Source: Kalaharituber pfeilii
Taxonomy: Eukaryota > Ascomycota > Pezizomycetes > Pezizales > Pezizaceae
Direction: 5' to 3'
DNA: 64,000 nucleotides
NCBI GenBank assembly: GCA_015179045.1
Contig: WHUZ01000018.1
Coordinates: 620,001 to 684,000, forward strand
Positions within the stretch are counted from its first letter, which is position 1, and the number at the start of each line of letters is the position of its first letter. The notes below the pieces were generated by a model. That model did not search any database. It saw only the letters and a list, made by a program, of their open reading frames with translations, and had not been told where the DNA came from. Shown here piece after piece: positions 10,835 through 24,192 of this stretch. A program made the translations under genes and the position numbers.

Positions 10835-13379
10835 GGCAAATTAGCGAACCCCTTCATTGCATGCAGCAGTACCAACAATTGAAACATAACAAGGTATGTG
10901 GCAACGTGAAAAATAACTTGGCTTTCGTAATCTCGCCACAATTTCTATTTATGTTTAAAATTATTTCCTTAAAGAAACAAATGGATTGAACTTTTTATCA
11001 GGAGCCTCTCTATCTACTCGATCTCTTGCACCTCAAACGCATAACGTGCCACTGCAAGAGATACGGAGTATTCCTTCAATTACCTGAAATCTAATCTTCC
11101 TTTGAACAGAAATATGTGCAATCATGACGGTTCGGTAGCCCAGGACGACAAAAGGGATAAAACTTGAATAAACAGGATGCTACTAGTGTGCTATTCAAAT
11201 GTTCTCATGCCCAGGCACGAGAACAAATTTGTGGATAGTTACTCCATAATTATGCAATGTCTCGTTGTATGCAGGTTTTTCGCTCATGCAGTTGGCATGA
11301 GATTGTCAAGTAAATGTTACAGCATATAGCCAAGGCTCGGGACAGACTTCCTCCAGTCATGTGATATTCCGCTACTCCGTACTCCATCAATGCCTGGGGT
11401 TCTGCTGAGCCTCGGTATTGGACCACTGCGCGCAACTAAGAACCATGAACTGCCAACTTACATTCGATGTCGAGTATATCGGCCACTACCCTGGCCCCCG
11501 TAGAGCTTGGACCTACTATGATAGCTCTCAGAACATCGGCATTACCGCTCTGCTTTATTTTATTATGCTAAAAGCTTAGTTTTATTTTATTCCAATAATG
11601 GGAGGTTGCTTAGTGTGTTTGTTCTCCTGTTGTTCCCAACATGCCTATATTATTATTACGGGAGAGAGGCCGCCCTTGTCAGGCAACCTTGCTTGCAAGG
11701 CCGTCATCTTGACTCACCCTTCTACCTGCAGCCCTACGGATTAGCAATCGCTGCTCCACATGCCGATCCCGCGCATAATTATTGTACCTTCCCCGACTTC
11801 ATCCGCATTCATCGGCGACTAGTGGAATAACATTCCAGAACGTCAGCCTCAAAGCCTTCATCGCGGGGGGCTACCGGCTTTAATTCCTCCACCCGATGGT
11901 GCGAAGTAAGTGTCAGGGCGTCCGGGATGCTGGAGATAATGTAGGGTTTGATTAGGGCACTGTGTTACCGTAAACTACAGCAGGCAGGATTCTGGTGTTT
12001 GCCTCATTGAGGTCATCAAGATCACAAGGGGTCGTGATGGGTATTGTGCTTAAGCGGAAAGGGTAAGCTGTAGTGTACTGTACGCGATGTTCTGGATTGT
12101 CGTTGAGCGAGTGAGAGAGATGGATTAACATCAAGATTTTTGGACAGCTTGGGTATTAGCCATTGGCGGACCACAAAATCTCAAGGAGTTAGAATTTTGC
12201 CTGAATTCGAGTACTGAGGATCAAATTGACGGGGCTGATGTTGCTTATTGTCCTGGTGGGTGCCTAGACTATTATCTGTAACCCAATTGCAACTAGACTA
12301 AGTTTTGCCTGAGGCTTTAGATAATACTGCATGCAAGTCTTGAAAGGATGTACTCGAGTACTCTACATATAAAGCTAATGCTCAGCTACCGGACAGTAGA
12401 GTGGACCTGTAAGGCGTAGGGCTTAACGAACGCCGAGCCCAAGGGTGAAGGTTGGGCGATTTCAGAAACATCATCAGTCGTGCCAGCTTTACAGTGGCCT
12501 GTTTCAAGCAGAGCTATTGGTGAAAATGCAGCTGAAAAGACGCCGGTAGCAATATACAATAAACAAAATTGATATCAATACAAGTAGAGTTATATGTAAA
12601 ATATCATGTTGCGGCAATTCCAATTGGATATCAGCAGAGAATCTCAGCCTCAGTATCACAAAATTCCTGATCCATGGAGCTGGATCCAATAGTTGAACTG
12701 AGGTGAACGGAGCTGGATTGAGCTGAAACGTGCAATCTCCGACCGGCGATAACAAAACCTAGGGCCGGTTGGCCTTATTCTCTATCCCTTAGCAGTGCGA
12801 AATCCAGAATCTTATGTCAACGGAAATCCGTGTATTCCATTGCAAACTGGTATAGTGATCTACCTCTACCTTAGTCTTGGGGACCTGAAAATGGCACTAA
12901 GTTCTCAATCTAGGTAGCTGAGCCCACATTTCAGCATTCACTATACCATTTCAGTGGTGGTGGGCACTGACACTTTGACGTTCCGTTAGCCCAATCCTGC
13001 TGGCATTAGGTTTTGAGGTTTCGCTCTGCAGAGGGATAGCTATGCTTCAGGTAGATAAGTATATCGGTCACGACTGGGCCAGGTTGGAGAAAATATTTGC
13101 AATTGGATACTATTGCGGACTCCATCGCGACATTTCAGTTGGTTCGCTATGCTAACTGTTGCTCTAGCAGAGGGCAAGGCCTGAATCATAATTCCTGATT
13201 AACTCAATTTCTGCTTGACACTGTGGTACAAAATCTCGGGTGTAAGTCGGGTTTAATTCGGCTTTAAGTCGTCATTGGAGGTGTTAGGAATTTCTATTAT
13301 GTAGGAGGTGAAACCTAAAGTTACACCTTTTGAGGTTTCAGTCTATCGAAACGGATAGAAATTCACCACTGTGTCGGAT

Positions 13380-13516
13380 GGTTCAATGGGACAAACGGTT
13401 CAATGGGACAGCTAAACCTAAGTTGGCAAAATCTGTTCAGAATTCAAGCAAAAGGCTGTTGAGGCCAAGGCGCGCATTTGTGATTTTGTATGTAAATTTA
13501 GTGTGTCCCATTGAAC
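13380..13516. repeat. Tandem and inverted copies of a 13-bp motif
   Basis: GTTCAATGGGACA occurs twice in tandem (13381-13393 and 13398-13410, period 17) and once inverted (13504-13516). The enclosed 93 bp have no long frame. This could be the eroded terminal repeats of a small inverted-repeat element. Confidence 0.65.
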
Positions 13517-13966
13517 TGTCAAATTACAGTACATGGATATTTGATAGAGGTTTACCTTATTCATTTGACACGTCTCTTGGGCGGGCAAAGCTTCGCTAAA
13601 TTCGATGCACCAGTTTCGCTCTGTGCCGTTTACCAAGAAAGTATGTGTACTATCAAATTCATTACTTCGACTGACCTCAAGCAATGGTACATAGATGCCA
13701 CATCTCAGACACCGGAACAGTCCACATCTATTAAATGTCTTTTTGTCTATCAGATAGAATGTTCTCGAAGTTATTTATTATAGTGCTTGAGAGGAAGGTC
13801 TATGTACTTGTAGTAAGATATCAATACACTATTTCCACAGAATATCAGTACCAGTGGTACTAGACGTATCTGGGCAGGGGATATGTTTGTATATTTATGC
13901 ACTATGCAGTATTCCGCAGCAACTAGCATATTCTCATGTACTTGGCGGTAAAGAATAGGTGTAAAA

Positions 13967-14166
13967 GTCCAAATTCATTATATCAGCTGATCAAATTTCA
14001 TCACGTCAGCTGTCCAAATACTTTCTTACATAATAAATTTGGACACCCTTTCACGAAGTTTGGACTAGTCTTATGGCTATCATTAACCAAGCATACGAAA
14101 ATATGCCAGTTTCTGCCGAATACTGCATGGCGCATAAATATGCATTTATGCCCTGTCCAAATACTT
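13967..14166. repeat. Clustered GTCCAAAT motif, probable eroded inverted-repeat element
   Basis: GTCCAAAT lies at 13967-13974, 14012-14019 and 14155-14162, and inverted at 14037-14044. The longer string TGTCCAAATACTT is identical at 14011-14023 and 14154-14166. It resembles the inner arm end of the hairpin at 7381-7464, so both may derive from one Tc1/mariner-like terminal repeat. No transposase frame remains. Confidence 0.5.
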
Positions 14167-17100
14167 ATTTTTCTGTCTAGTATCCATACTTTAGATTTTG
14201 ACTCCCACTTTGACATATTCCTACCACAGGTTCTTAATTTCAATACAAGTGTAGTAAGATATGCAATATGAAAGCACTATGCAGTGAAATTTTTTCACTC
14301 CATTCTGGAGTTCTATATCCAGATACCTCCTACACCTGGTTGCGAGACTACTGTTAGACCATGGTATATATAAGTCATATGAATGGTAGTATCATATCTC
14401 ACCTAGTCAGTTTCACACTATAACTCATTTGTAGTCTTCTAACTGATACTTACGTTTGCATATATTGCTGCTGATGCCATTGCGGGTCTAAGTGCAGAAT
14501 TGAATAGTGGAATCTGCAATTCTTTTTAGTCTCTCGTCCCAGTTCTTTGCAAGTATACGTATAATGAACTGAGTAGACAGACTTACCCATACAATTGACC
14601 TATAGTTGACCAATGTAAAGTAAAGATCGTAGAGTAGGTGTTCTTGGTACTGGATATGGGTGGTGCTGGGTATGGATGGTGCTGGGTCAGTGGTGCTGCA
14701 TTGCTGGACAGTATGGGTGTCGTTGCTACTTGAGTTCAAGGAGATGTACATGTTTAAAGATAGTTCTCACACATAGGGTCCAAGAAGCCTTGCCAACCTA
14801 AATTAACTTCAGAATTCTTTTTTTCATTTTTGTACACCACATAGCAGTACTCCTCTCACTCTAGGCTGCAGCTCCAGAGGAATTCAAAGGTAGCAGACTA
14901 GTCTACACCTGCTGTAGCCCTCAATCGCGAACTGCCATAAGTCTCTGAAACTTCTGACGAGGATATCTTCTGGAGTTCCATACCTTGACAGAGTGTAAAC
15001 CTGAAAAGGACTTAAGTGTTCTTTGCTTGATTCTCACGAAACCTAGAATTGGGAGTACATTTAACTTCCTAGCAGCTACTGACCCCATTTTCTGAGGTAA
15101 ATTAAGCCTGTCCGAGGTGTAAGTGGGTTTGCCCATACAATCTTTGTACCACAGTGTTGAGCGAGTATGGGGCTGCTGAGCCGAGTGGGGGCACACAGTA
15201 GTGAAGGTTGTAGTTCTCATTCGTTACACAGGGCCAATAGGGTCAACAGACTAGCCACCACAAGCAAAGCTAAGTTGTAGGGCTGAATGTCAATCTGTGG
15301 GACTTTCGAGTGATACATCCTTGTAAGACTTCGCTTGACTCGGACAGGGTCAATTTATTTTTGTATCACTACCCAATAATGGATTCTTGTAGAGAGTGAT
15401 TTCATGAAGAATGTATGTGGTAAGCAATCTCAAGTTGTCTTCTCTTTATGAAAGAACTCCCTATATGAATTGAGCCTTTGCTTTTGAGGCGGTGCGCAGT
15501 ATGTTGGTGCTACCGATGCCGTTGTGGTGAACACCTTTGCATGTATTTATATGTATCCTCCCATATAGCTGGATGGACTGAGCGTTCAGGAAGCAATTTC
15601 CTCTGGATCAAGGCAGATCACATCAATATATAGTATAAATAGTAACAACTACTTCGATATCACAATAGTGCATATTGAGTATCATTGCAGGACCAGTTTT
15701 GCTTGCAGCCCTCTGCTATAGCAGAATATATATCAAGCGAGGATGTAACGAAGTTGGTCTCACTTCCTCTCTTCAGTCAGAGGGAAAGATATGTATTGTA
15801 AAATCATAGCTATGAGTATTAAAATTTCTATTCAATAACCCGACACCAACTGCAGCCCGTGTGATTCTCACAAAGTGTTGATCGATTTGAAATCAATCTG
15901 CGCCGGGAGTGAAGCACAGTGTATACCACACAACGTAATCTGCATTTCAGTTGCCAGAAGACCATTATCCAGTGAGACAGGCTCAAATCAATTTTCTGTG
16001 GTACATAGTATGTACAACTTCGCTTGCAATTTGTATGCTCGTAAGTTAGAGTCAATGTGATTGCAGCGCTGTCATCGCAGCGATCTTGCACAGGATGGGA
16101 CGTCTTCATGTGTCATGTTGACCGCTGTCATGCAGCCCTACAGCCGCATCACACGAGCACACAGATATTGCAGTACTGATTCCATATTATTAGCCTCTAT
16201 AATTAGTATCTTTTTAGATAGTTACATTTCAAATAATTAATGTGGTTTCTAGCGGCTCGTCCGCAACGGTATGTTCACCTATATTATGTAACAATAATGA
16301 TCTCACCTGCTCGACTTGCTTCTCAAATTGGGCTACTCGAATCAAACTTTTCCCTGATGTGGTCTTTTTTGTCAAGAGCCAAACTCTTATTCTTGCTAAC
16401 GGAGAGTAATCCCATAGCTGCCTGCATACATTAGTAATGAACTTAGAGTTCAACTTATCTGCTGCAGGTGAACAGGCCTTGGTGCCCACAATCCACCATG
16501 ATACTGGCATTGTACATCAGAATCACAACAGTGACACATCAGTGAGCCAAGCCAATATGTAGTCTCAATTTAGGGACTTCATTTGGCGGAATCCACTTCA
16601 ACTACTCATATTCGGTAACTGCAGCCTGTGATGTGTCCCGAAAACTGCTTCAGAGCCGGCAAGATATGTAGATCATTGACACGTAATGTACACGTCTACA
16701 TTCTAAGGCAATATCGACATGTGTGTCTTTCTCGATCATGCATTCTTGCCGTCGAACGACTGACAACACGTCAGAGAATTGACTTTGAGTTGGCGTTGTG
16801 CGAGTGTATTAGGATTGTTCATATTGGCAACTCTGACATGGCAAGTGCATATGCCACCTCTTTCATTCATGAAATTGGATATGCTTGCATACATCATGCA
16901 CGCCTGCATTTTCAATCCCGCGGAATTCTCAGATGTAATTTGTAGAGGTCGGTTTTATTACCCTCTTTCAGGAGGTAGTTTTCGAATCATAAAAGTCACC
17001 ATATTGCGAATTTCGATTTACTATGACATATCTTTGTATTGGTTTTCAATTAGAACATATAATCTGAGGATCGAAACCACAAAGAGCAGGGCTAGTCTCA

Positions 17101-20100
17101 TAGATGAGGGTAGCAGTACAGAGCTGCAGCTATCAAAGAAGAAAGAAAAAAAATAAATAAATAAAAATAAAAATAAAAATAAAAAAAATACTTGCTGGAC
17201 TTAATGTTACCATTGATGTTGCCAGATTGCCCTAATTAATTCCACCAATCCTAATCAATGCTACAATTCTGTAGCGAGGCTGCATGAGATTCATTGACTC
17301 TACCGACACAGGGAGTTACCTCCGCTGTCAGCAACCAAATTCGAATGGAATCCATGGGAGCATCATCTTGCAGTTGGGGCCCATTGCAATTGGACTAGAG
17401 GTTCCATGTTCAATTGAAATCTCCTGAGTAGCCAAAATCCTACCTGTTCAACATCTTCATAGGATTTTGTGTTGTCAGAGTAGAACTTTTGAGGGATCAA
17501 GTTACACCTAGTGATTGGTAAGACAAACGCTGGGGTTGAAAATCTGGGGTAATGGTCTCGGCGGCAAACGCTGTCCAACATTGGAAGTTCTTCCCTTTCG
17601 TCGTAACGCTTGCTTGCTTCACAATTTTCACTTCCATGCGAGGCTTCCAACTTTCCACCATCGCGAAAGTGATGTATTATACTGCATACAACTACTGCAG
17701 AACGCGAATCGAACGCGTTCTCCTTGCCACGATCTCAATTGACTTATGGGATCAGCCGCCATCCTTTTGGCGCTCTACCCGGGATCTGTCAGAAGGGTCG
17801 AGTTGCTGTCTCGGTAAAACGAGCGTCAAAGGTGCTCATTAACCTAGTAAATGATATGCTCCTGATTCAACTGACTAAACGGTGGTCAGTCTCGACTCTG
17901 CTATGATATCCGGATGCTGCATACAGTATAAAGTTCCTATATAAAGTGCAATGCCAAGTGTTTTCAGAAGATTCTTCACCGATATCCATCTGCATGGAGT
18001 GTAGTCTGGAGAACCTGTCTCCTGTCGAGTTGATGACTGTAATGGGCCGTTTGACGCTCTCTCTTGCAGACTGTAGCTGTTTTCTCTGAGTAAGAAGCGT
18101 GACTGAAAATGGAGGTTTCATCACCTGCTGGGCGTGGCAACATGATTGGATTAGTTACATGGAAAGGATCAATCATGTTAAGAATATTTTTGAGAACTAC
18201 GCATTACTTCTCACCTGGACTTTTTTTGTAAGATACCGACGCACAAAATAACGATTCTTACAAAACATGACAAAAGAGAAAACTTCATCTGTCAATTCAT
18301 ATTTAACCAACAGTTCCATACCATACCTCTATTTTCCCTAACTTAGCCGATTGATTGATCTGAAGCTCTCTAACTCACTAAACTCGCTGCAGAAACCAGA
18401 CCAAGTTTGCACTAAAGGGGTGAGTTCAAGCGTCTATCTTGGAGGTGTATACTGTACTGTAGAGGTGGTAAGAGGCTACAGGTTCAAATTTTCTGCAGCT
18501 ATTTAGGGGCAGTCATGACGGATACGTCATGATCGCTGCATCTACCGTCTACTACTGCGGTGGAACCTTGTTCGTATTGGGAGCACTCCTCTTGGGAAGT
18601 TTAGGCTGTTACTTTGAGCCAAAATGGCTATGGAAGCGGATTTGTGACGACAAATCTATAGCTAAATGTAGATCTGGCCGCGCTTGTTTCCCAGATCAGA
18701 CAGTCCTTCTGCAGTAGTACTAGTACTTTTCCATGCTCATCTTGGCTTGGGTGTTTATATTGATCACAAATTCACTTCTAACAAGTATATCTGTATCTGG
18801 GACCCAATCACTGGGCCTCGAACAGGGAATTGTCCGGCGAGCCTGGTTCGAACTTCACTTGAGAGCATTAAGATTCGCACCAAATTGAGGGTAAATACCC
18901 TGCATTTCCGGTATTGCCAAAATTGCACTCTGAACACTGGTATATAGAGGCAACAATTTTTAGGCACTTAGAATCATATCACTGCTTTATCTTCCAAGCT
19001 AGTTGGAGTCTGGATTACCTATCTTATATATCACTTTCAAGGTACATGCGACAGGGCGGTGAAATTGGCATCACTAGTTGAAGGTAGCCCTATCCCAAAT
19101 TGGTGCCTTTCCCTTACTGGGAACAATATTACTCTTTAGGCCGTATCGTGTCACTGAATTTAACGTTGCAATTTCATATTTGGGATATTTGGGATATTGC
19201 TTATTTTCATTGAAGCTTGTTCTCCAGCTTGATACCAGGTAATTGCGGAAAGCCTTCTGTTTTATACAAGCACATGTAGCAATTCGTCTGTTGAAACAAT
19301 CGCAGCGTGTCAGATTCTGCTGTAGCGTGTCATATGATGTAGATCTTAGCCTTGGAATTGGAGAAATAACTGGAAGAACTCATGAGATTAGGGTAGCCTT
19401 TTCGTTGACTCCTAGGACCTCCACCCTCTCCGGGAAATGGAATAATGTCAATTGTTAAACTCCTACAGCGGCCGCACACTCGCACCTCTTCCTTACACAT
19501 GGGGTATAGGTATGCAGTTGAAGTTGAGGATAATGGTTAGTTGTCCACTATTGTACTTGTTGAAGCATACGGCTTCAAGTTTGATAGGACAGTTGTGAAA
19601 CTTGTGGGGGGAGTTCAGGTTGCAAACTTTGAATTCTAAGGCTGAGAAGGGGATATGGACATAACTGGAGCCAAAATTCGAAAACGAACAAACTCATATT
19701 GTTAGTTCCTGAGTCCGTACTTAGCATTATTTATATCCATCAAAACCATATACTCCAACGCAACTAATCTCTACTCAATACACCACACTCCTTTGTCCTC
19801 ATACTTCAGCTTCAGTATAGACAGTATTATCCAGCTGCCCGCTAGCTTCCTTTGTCACAATAGATTGTTGATGTGTATGTCTTATCATTTCTTATTGGAT
19901 TGAAACTTTGCCCAATCGAATATCAAACGACATTTGTTCTACATTAGCTATCTAGCTGAATCTATGATTGATCCACATATGGACTGTTGTTCCATGTATA
20001 CTTGTGATGTAAGTTTTTACGCTAGTCGATCCTAGAAGGGGGGTATGAGGGTAAAACTTGTGGAGGCGGTGAGCTATAGTACATTACAACGATGATGGTG

Positions 20101-20528
20101 TATGGGATGTCTCAAGTCAGAAGATCTTTGAGAGTAAAAAATATAGATGGCTATGTGGCTTTACCATCATGAAATAGATATATTCATTAGGCCAAACAAG
20201 TGATACTTTACTGTCAGTTAACATTTAGGCCAGTTTACATCACAAAACCAGAAAACTAAATAGCAAGCAGAAGCTCCGGATATGAAAATGCGCACAGCGC
20301 TCATTATAGATGCAAATGCATATCTAGTCTAAGCCTCCCCATTATCCTCTGCATCGTGCTTAGATCTCGAATCCTTCCGCATACACAAAACAAAGTGCAG
20401 TTGTGGGTAGCAGATGCCATGCAATGCCCCTATATTAATCATAAACCTATGCTGAATACCTATCGGACTGCTCTAATCCTTTCACTAATTAAATCCTTCT
20501 TATCTCCTTTCTTCTCAAATTGTGAACC

Positions 20529-22611
20529 TTAAACGGTCTTCCCCAATCCACCCTCGGTCCTTTCCCTCCAACCCTTCGCCCCTCCCACCCTCTCATCCTC
20601 GCACTCATCCTCGTCCCTATTTATCAATCCTGTGGTCCTCCCAATAATATATCCCAGCCCTACGGTCCCCACACTCCACAAAAATACCCCATCAAACCAT
20701 CTCTCAAAAAACCCTGGCACCATCGCTGGTGCCCCGATTGCTTCCGCTAATGCGCTGCTCATCTCTGGCGACAAGTTGAGCCGTAGAAGGAGCACAGATG
20801 CTAAGACGTAGGTTGCGGTAATCTGCGCGGTACAGAGGGCGAGCATGCGGCCTAGGAATGGGAGATCCCCATTTGGGATACCTCCCACTGGGGGTAGTTG
20901 CGGATTTATTGTAGCTGAAGAGGGGAACCAACAGATTGTGGAAACGAGCTTTGTTAGTGTATTCACTGCACGGAGAATGGTATTGATAGATCCAGCAATA
21001 ATCACCCCACACAACCCGAAGCCAATCTCCCTAGCCCACGCCGTGCGGTCAAGCGCAGGATCCCAATACCTTACTGCCAATGCTAGTATCCTATTTACAG
21101 GATCTGACTCGCTTGCGCTTCGCCCAGGGTACGCCTGCGGCGACGCGGGGTTGGCTGGGTCAAAGGTGTATACAAGTGAAAACGGATAAGGCAGATGCGC
21201 AGCTACTGTGGCGAGAATGCGGTAGAGACAATAGAGGGAAAAGAGGAGGTATCCTGGTCGCAAGGGAATGAGTTTCCGGAGGAGTTGCAAGAAGAAGTGG
21301 AGGGGGTGTTGGGGGCGGAGGGTAACAGGGGGAGTGTAGCGGGAGCGGAGGTCTTGAAGCTGGAGATTGAGAGAGTGGGATATGAACTGGAGGCCATTGA
21401 CTTCCGTTTGGAGAAGGGAAAGCTCGGCGGCATCAGGATCTGTGGTGACAGCACTGAGAGCCTTGGACATGAGACCGGTTTGGTGGGCTCTCTGTACAAG
21501 TAACCAATACTAATTAGTTCCTGGCATATATCCCATGTGGATCCTGAGGAGTTGTGGGAAATATACAGTCTCTTCAACCTTCCTCCGCAATGCCTCAAGG
21601 TTCTCTTTCTTGATCTCTAGAAGCTCATTTGTAGCTTCTAGTCCTTCCTGGGCCCTAGCAATATCTGCTTCAGCCACTGGCCGGGGCCTTTTGATGAAAG
21701 CCTGCCAAGGTGTCGAGACGGCACCAAATGCAGCTGTTTATCGCGTCAGTTGAAAAAGATCTCTACTTCTGATCTCCAAGAATTAATCATACATAGCATA
21801 GCAATCAACTGCACAAGATTTGTTAGTGAGGTGATTCTTGTCGAGTGGCAATTACATTTACCATAACTACCATATATGAATTGACTTACAGTAATTCCAA
21901 GAACACCAATCCTTGATAAACATTCTGAAGTAAATGACTTCGATTTAACTATGCAATTGAGACTTATCAGTATGTGAGGCCACAGTATCTCGATTTTTCA
22001 AATTTATACTCACATCCCCACCAATACATCTCATCCAGCTCCATCACCGGAATCCACCCTCCCGCAATCCAGAACAACCACAACCAGCCTAAATACAGGC
22101 CTGCTCTAAGGACCTGGAACCACCGTTTCCCCTCTCCCAGCTTAGCCAACCCAACAGCAGTCAATACTCCGTGGAGCTGGATCAATGGCATGACGACCAC
22201 CAAGCTGATAAGCAAGATCCAGATGATGATAGAGAACCACATTCTCCTTGCCGATGGATTCAACCAGTCTGATACCTCGCACAGGATCAGCAGCCCAAGA
22301 ACACCTGTTGCACCCATTGTGGTTACAAAGGCCCTTTCCCCAAGTCTTTGGGACGGTGTCCCACCGCTGCTTTCAACATTGAGAGTAGACTTGTAACCGG
22401 TGACTCCTGCACCATTACTGATGCTAGCGTATACCCTTCGTACCCTAACGATCGCCGCGGCGATGATGAAGCAAGCGAGAAATGTTAATGAGGAAAGGAG
22501 GAATCCGATCCGAGTGGACATGGACGGCCCATCGTGACTCCATGACGGACGGCAGTCGGAGCCTGGGCCATCTGTGCAGATCTCATCCGTAGCAGTAGCC
22601 ATCTTGTCCAT
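20529..22611 (-). CDS. GPHR-family (Golgi pH regulator / ABA-GPCR-like) multi-pass membrane protein
   Basis: I read five exons on the minus strand: 22611-22014, 21948-21890, 21808-21793, 21733-21567 and 21491-20529, giving 600 residues. The spliced frame contains SRIGVLGIT-LIAMLSAFGAV, the hallmark of the GPHR family. It is followed by a coiled segment (about 250-300), the HQTGLMSKALSAV stretch, then SDPVNRILALAVRYWDP and further membrane spans typical of the ABA_GPCR domain. Exon 1 has four to five hydrophobic spans. Family members are Golgi or ER anion-channel-like proteins that affect organelle acidification and transport. The start at 22611 has a good context (GCCATGG). Exon 3 is only 16 nt and sits inside the signature. 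All five junctions keep frame and have GT/AG ends. The protein is slightly longer than usual because of the loop after span 2. Function is by family only. Confidence 0.9.
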
Positions 22612-23444
22612 GGCCGTCGTACTATCCAGAGCTGGGTTGTATCCAAGATTCCTGATAATTAATTAGCTTGTAGAATGCTTCAGCGAGTATATGTCTGACA
22701 GCTGGGCCGAAGTTCAAATTCAGACTTGCCACACTTCCTTGTCGATGTCAATGTCGCTATTTTGTATGTCAGATCCAGGCATTCGGCGGCTCTGGAGCGA
22801 TGCTTGTAAGACCAGTGTGTACTCCACGCCTGGCATGAAGCGTAGCCGCATTGCGATCAAACAGAGGGCAATGCTCTTACGCGAGTGCTTGCAGGCTGGC
22901 CGGGCACGGTCCAGGAACTCTGATCGGGGTGCGCCCAAGCAAGGCCGTGCCCCAGCTCAGCGGTGACAGAAGGCACCTTCGTTTTAGCCAGTCTCCCGGA
23001 TTTACATTGGACAGGGGCGGGCGAATGCTGACACGCGCAGTGCTACGGCAGCGAAGTCGTACGTAATCATGCCTTTTTTCTCTACTCTCATCTTGTATGC
23101 ACCCTGGACCCAGAAGATTTGTATACGCCATCCCAGCTCTAATGAACAAAAGAAAGCCGCCTCTATATATATAAAGTGGTGCGTTTCTCCCAACATTGCA
23201 CGCTTTCGGCCGATAGCATCCCTCCGGGCAGAAGTGCAATTAAAACAGGATTTTCAATTACAAAAATAGATAGGGAATCGGAACTCATGTAGTGGGTGCG
23301 AAAGTAAAAGCAGAAAGGCGAAACTCAAAATTTGATTAATGCTGGAAGGAAGCCACGGCCGGAAAGAAGAAACTCCATTACAACGGTCATGTCTTCATTG
23401 TTCATTACTTATCCACTGTCTATGTCACATTGGTGGTTCCACGG
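22612..23444. other. Spacer between tandem GPHR and RER1 genes
   Basis: This 833-bp stretch should hold the GPHR promoter and the RER1 3' untranslated region, as both genes run leftward. It has a moderately GC-rich part (about 22770-23070) with overlapping meaningless frames on both strands. I see no further gene. Confidence 0.5.
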
Positions 23445-24192
23445 TTAGGATTTGGAGTAGCGGGTCTTGCCAATGGTAAATGGCACGTATCGGTACTTTA
23501 TCATGTGTTGAATTTGTCGTCGCACTGCACGTCGTCAGCCTCATTCTCGGCCACAATTCAGAAGCTTGGGGCTTACTCGTAAGGGTGAATAATAAGAACC
23601 AGTAAACCACCAGCACTGGCCAGAACACCGGGATATCAAAAACATCAAACCAAGTGCATATGAAGCTTATAGTAATTGCCCTGGTCGCGCTGTGCCAGAA
23701 CTTGAACTCGGGCAGCCTTCTGATGAAGGGGCGGAACTCCTCGTCATTCTTCGTGGGTAGTGCGGAAGGACCACCTTCTTCTAGCTCCTCCTGTTCCAGT
23801 GATGGGTCGAATTTGGGCTGAAGGAAAGCAAGGAAAAGATTAAGGAGGTAAATTCCCAGGGAGTAGCAAACTATATTTGGCACGTCAGTATATGACTGCG
23901 AGAAAGGACGCCCACATAAAAGTGGTGTTAACGGACCTATATACCACCCTTGGGCAAAGACTATCCTCAGCAAGAATATGGCGAGCGCAGCTCCCGTCCC
24001 AAGCCATCGATACAAGGTATATGGGGTGACTTTATCAAGATAGGTTTGGTATAGCTGTACACATTTAAGGAAGGCGGTTGGTTAAATAGCTTGCGGAGTA
24101 ACTTGGTAACTTGAGGCATCACTTACTCTCGCGACCTTCGACGTCTGCGACGAGATGGCGGCAAATCCAGATTCTGGAGGCGGAGAGTCCAT
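23445..24192 (-). CDS. RER1: Rer1-type Golgi-to-ER retrieval receptor
   Basis: There are four exons (24192-24127, 24054-23937, 23870-23577, 23524-23445), giving 185 residues, the usual Rer1 length. Family motifs in order are LYQTYLDKVTPYTLYRW after exon 1, FAQGWYI-VCYSLGIYLLNLF across intron 2, LQPKFDPSLEQEE, then IPVFWPVLVVYW and, in the last exon, MRRQIQHMIKYRYVPFTIGK. Four hydrophobic spans fit the known topology. Rer1 recycles in COPI vesicles and returns escaped ER membrane proteins and unassembled subunits from the cis-Golgi (family knowledge). The open frame running past 23577 is intron read-through; the conserved tail needs the short last exon. Intron 2 (23871-23936) is 66 nt and stop-free, so its retention would only insert 22 residues. 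Its donor GTCCGT is weak. The gene is divergent from Aly/REF, with 499 bp between start codons. Confidence 0.95.

Larger units (their letters stand above)
4441..20528. other. 16 kb gene desert with degenerate repeats
   Basis: No frame here has recognisable domains. The longest translations (about 120-160 residues, e.g. 9316-9789 minus, 9359-9733 plus, 7155-7526 plus) give no family match by eye. Composition is AT-rich. Simple repeats include (TAAA)n at about 4457-4483 and (TG)n at 8899-8939. Structured items are listed separately: the hairpin at 7381-7464, the MITE-like element at 10515-10834, the inverted motif at 13380-13516 and the repeated motif at 13967-14166. A small CT-rich/GC patch occurs at about 9135-9205. 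I see no tRNA-like cloverleaf. Confidence 0.55.

Noticed and set aside
23425..23576. C-terminal part of the open RER1 frame (SKPQASELWPRM onward)
   Set aside because: It is intron read-through; the conserved MRRQIQHMIKYRYVPF tail is recovered by splicing 23577 to 23524.
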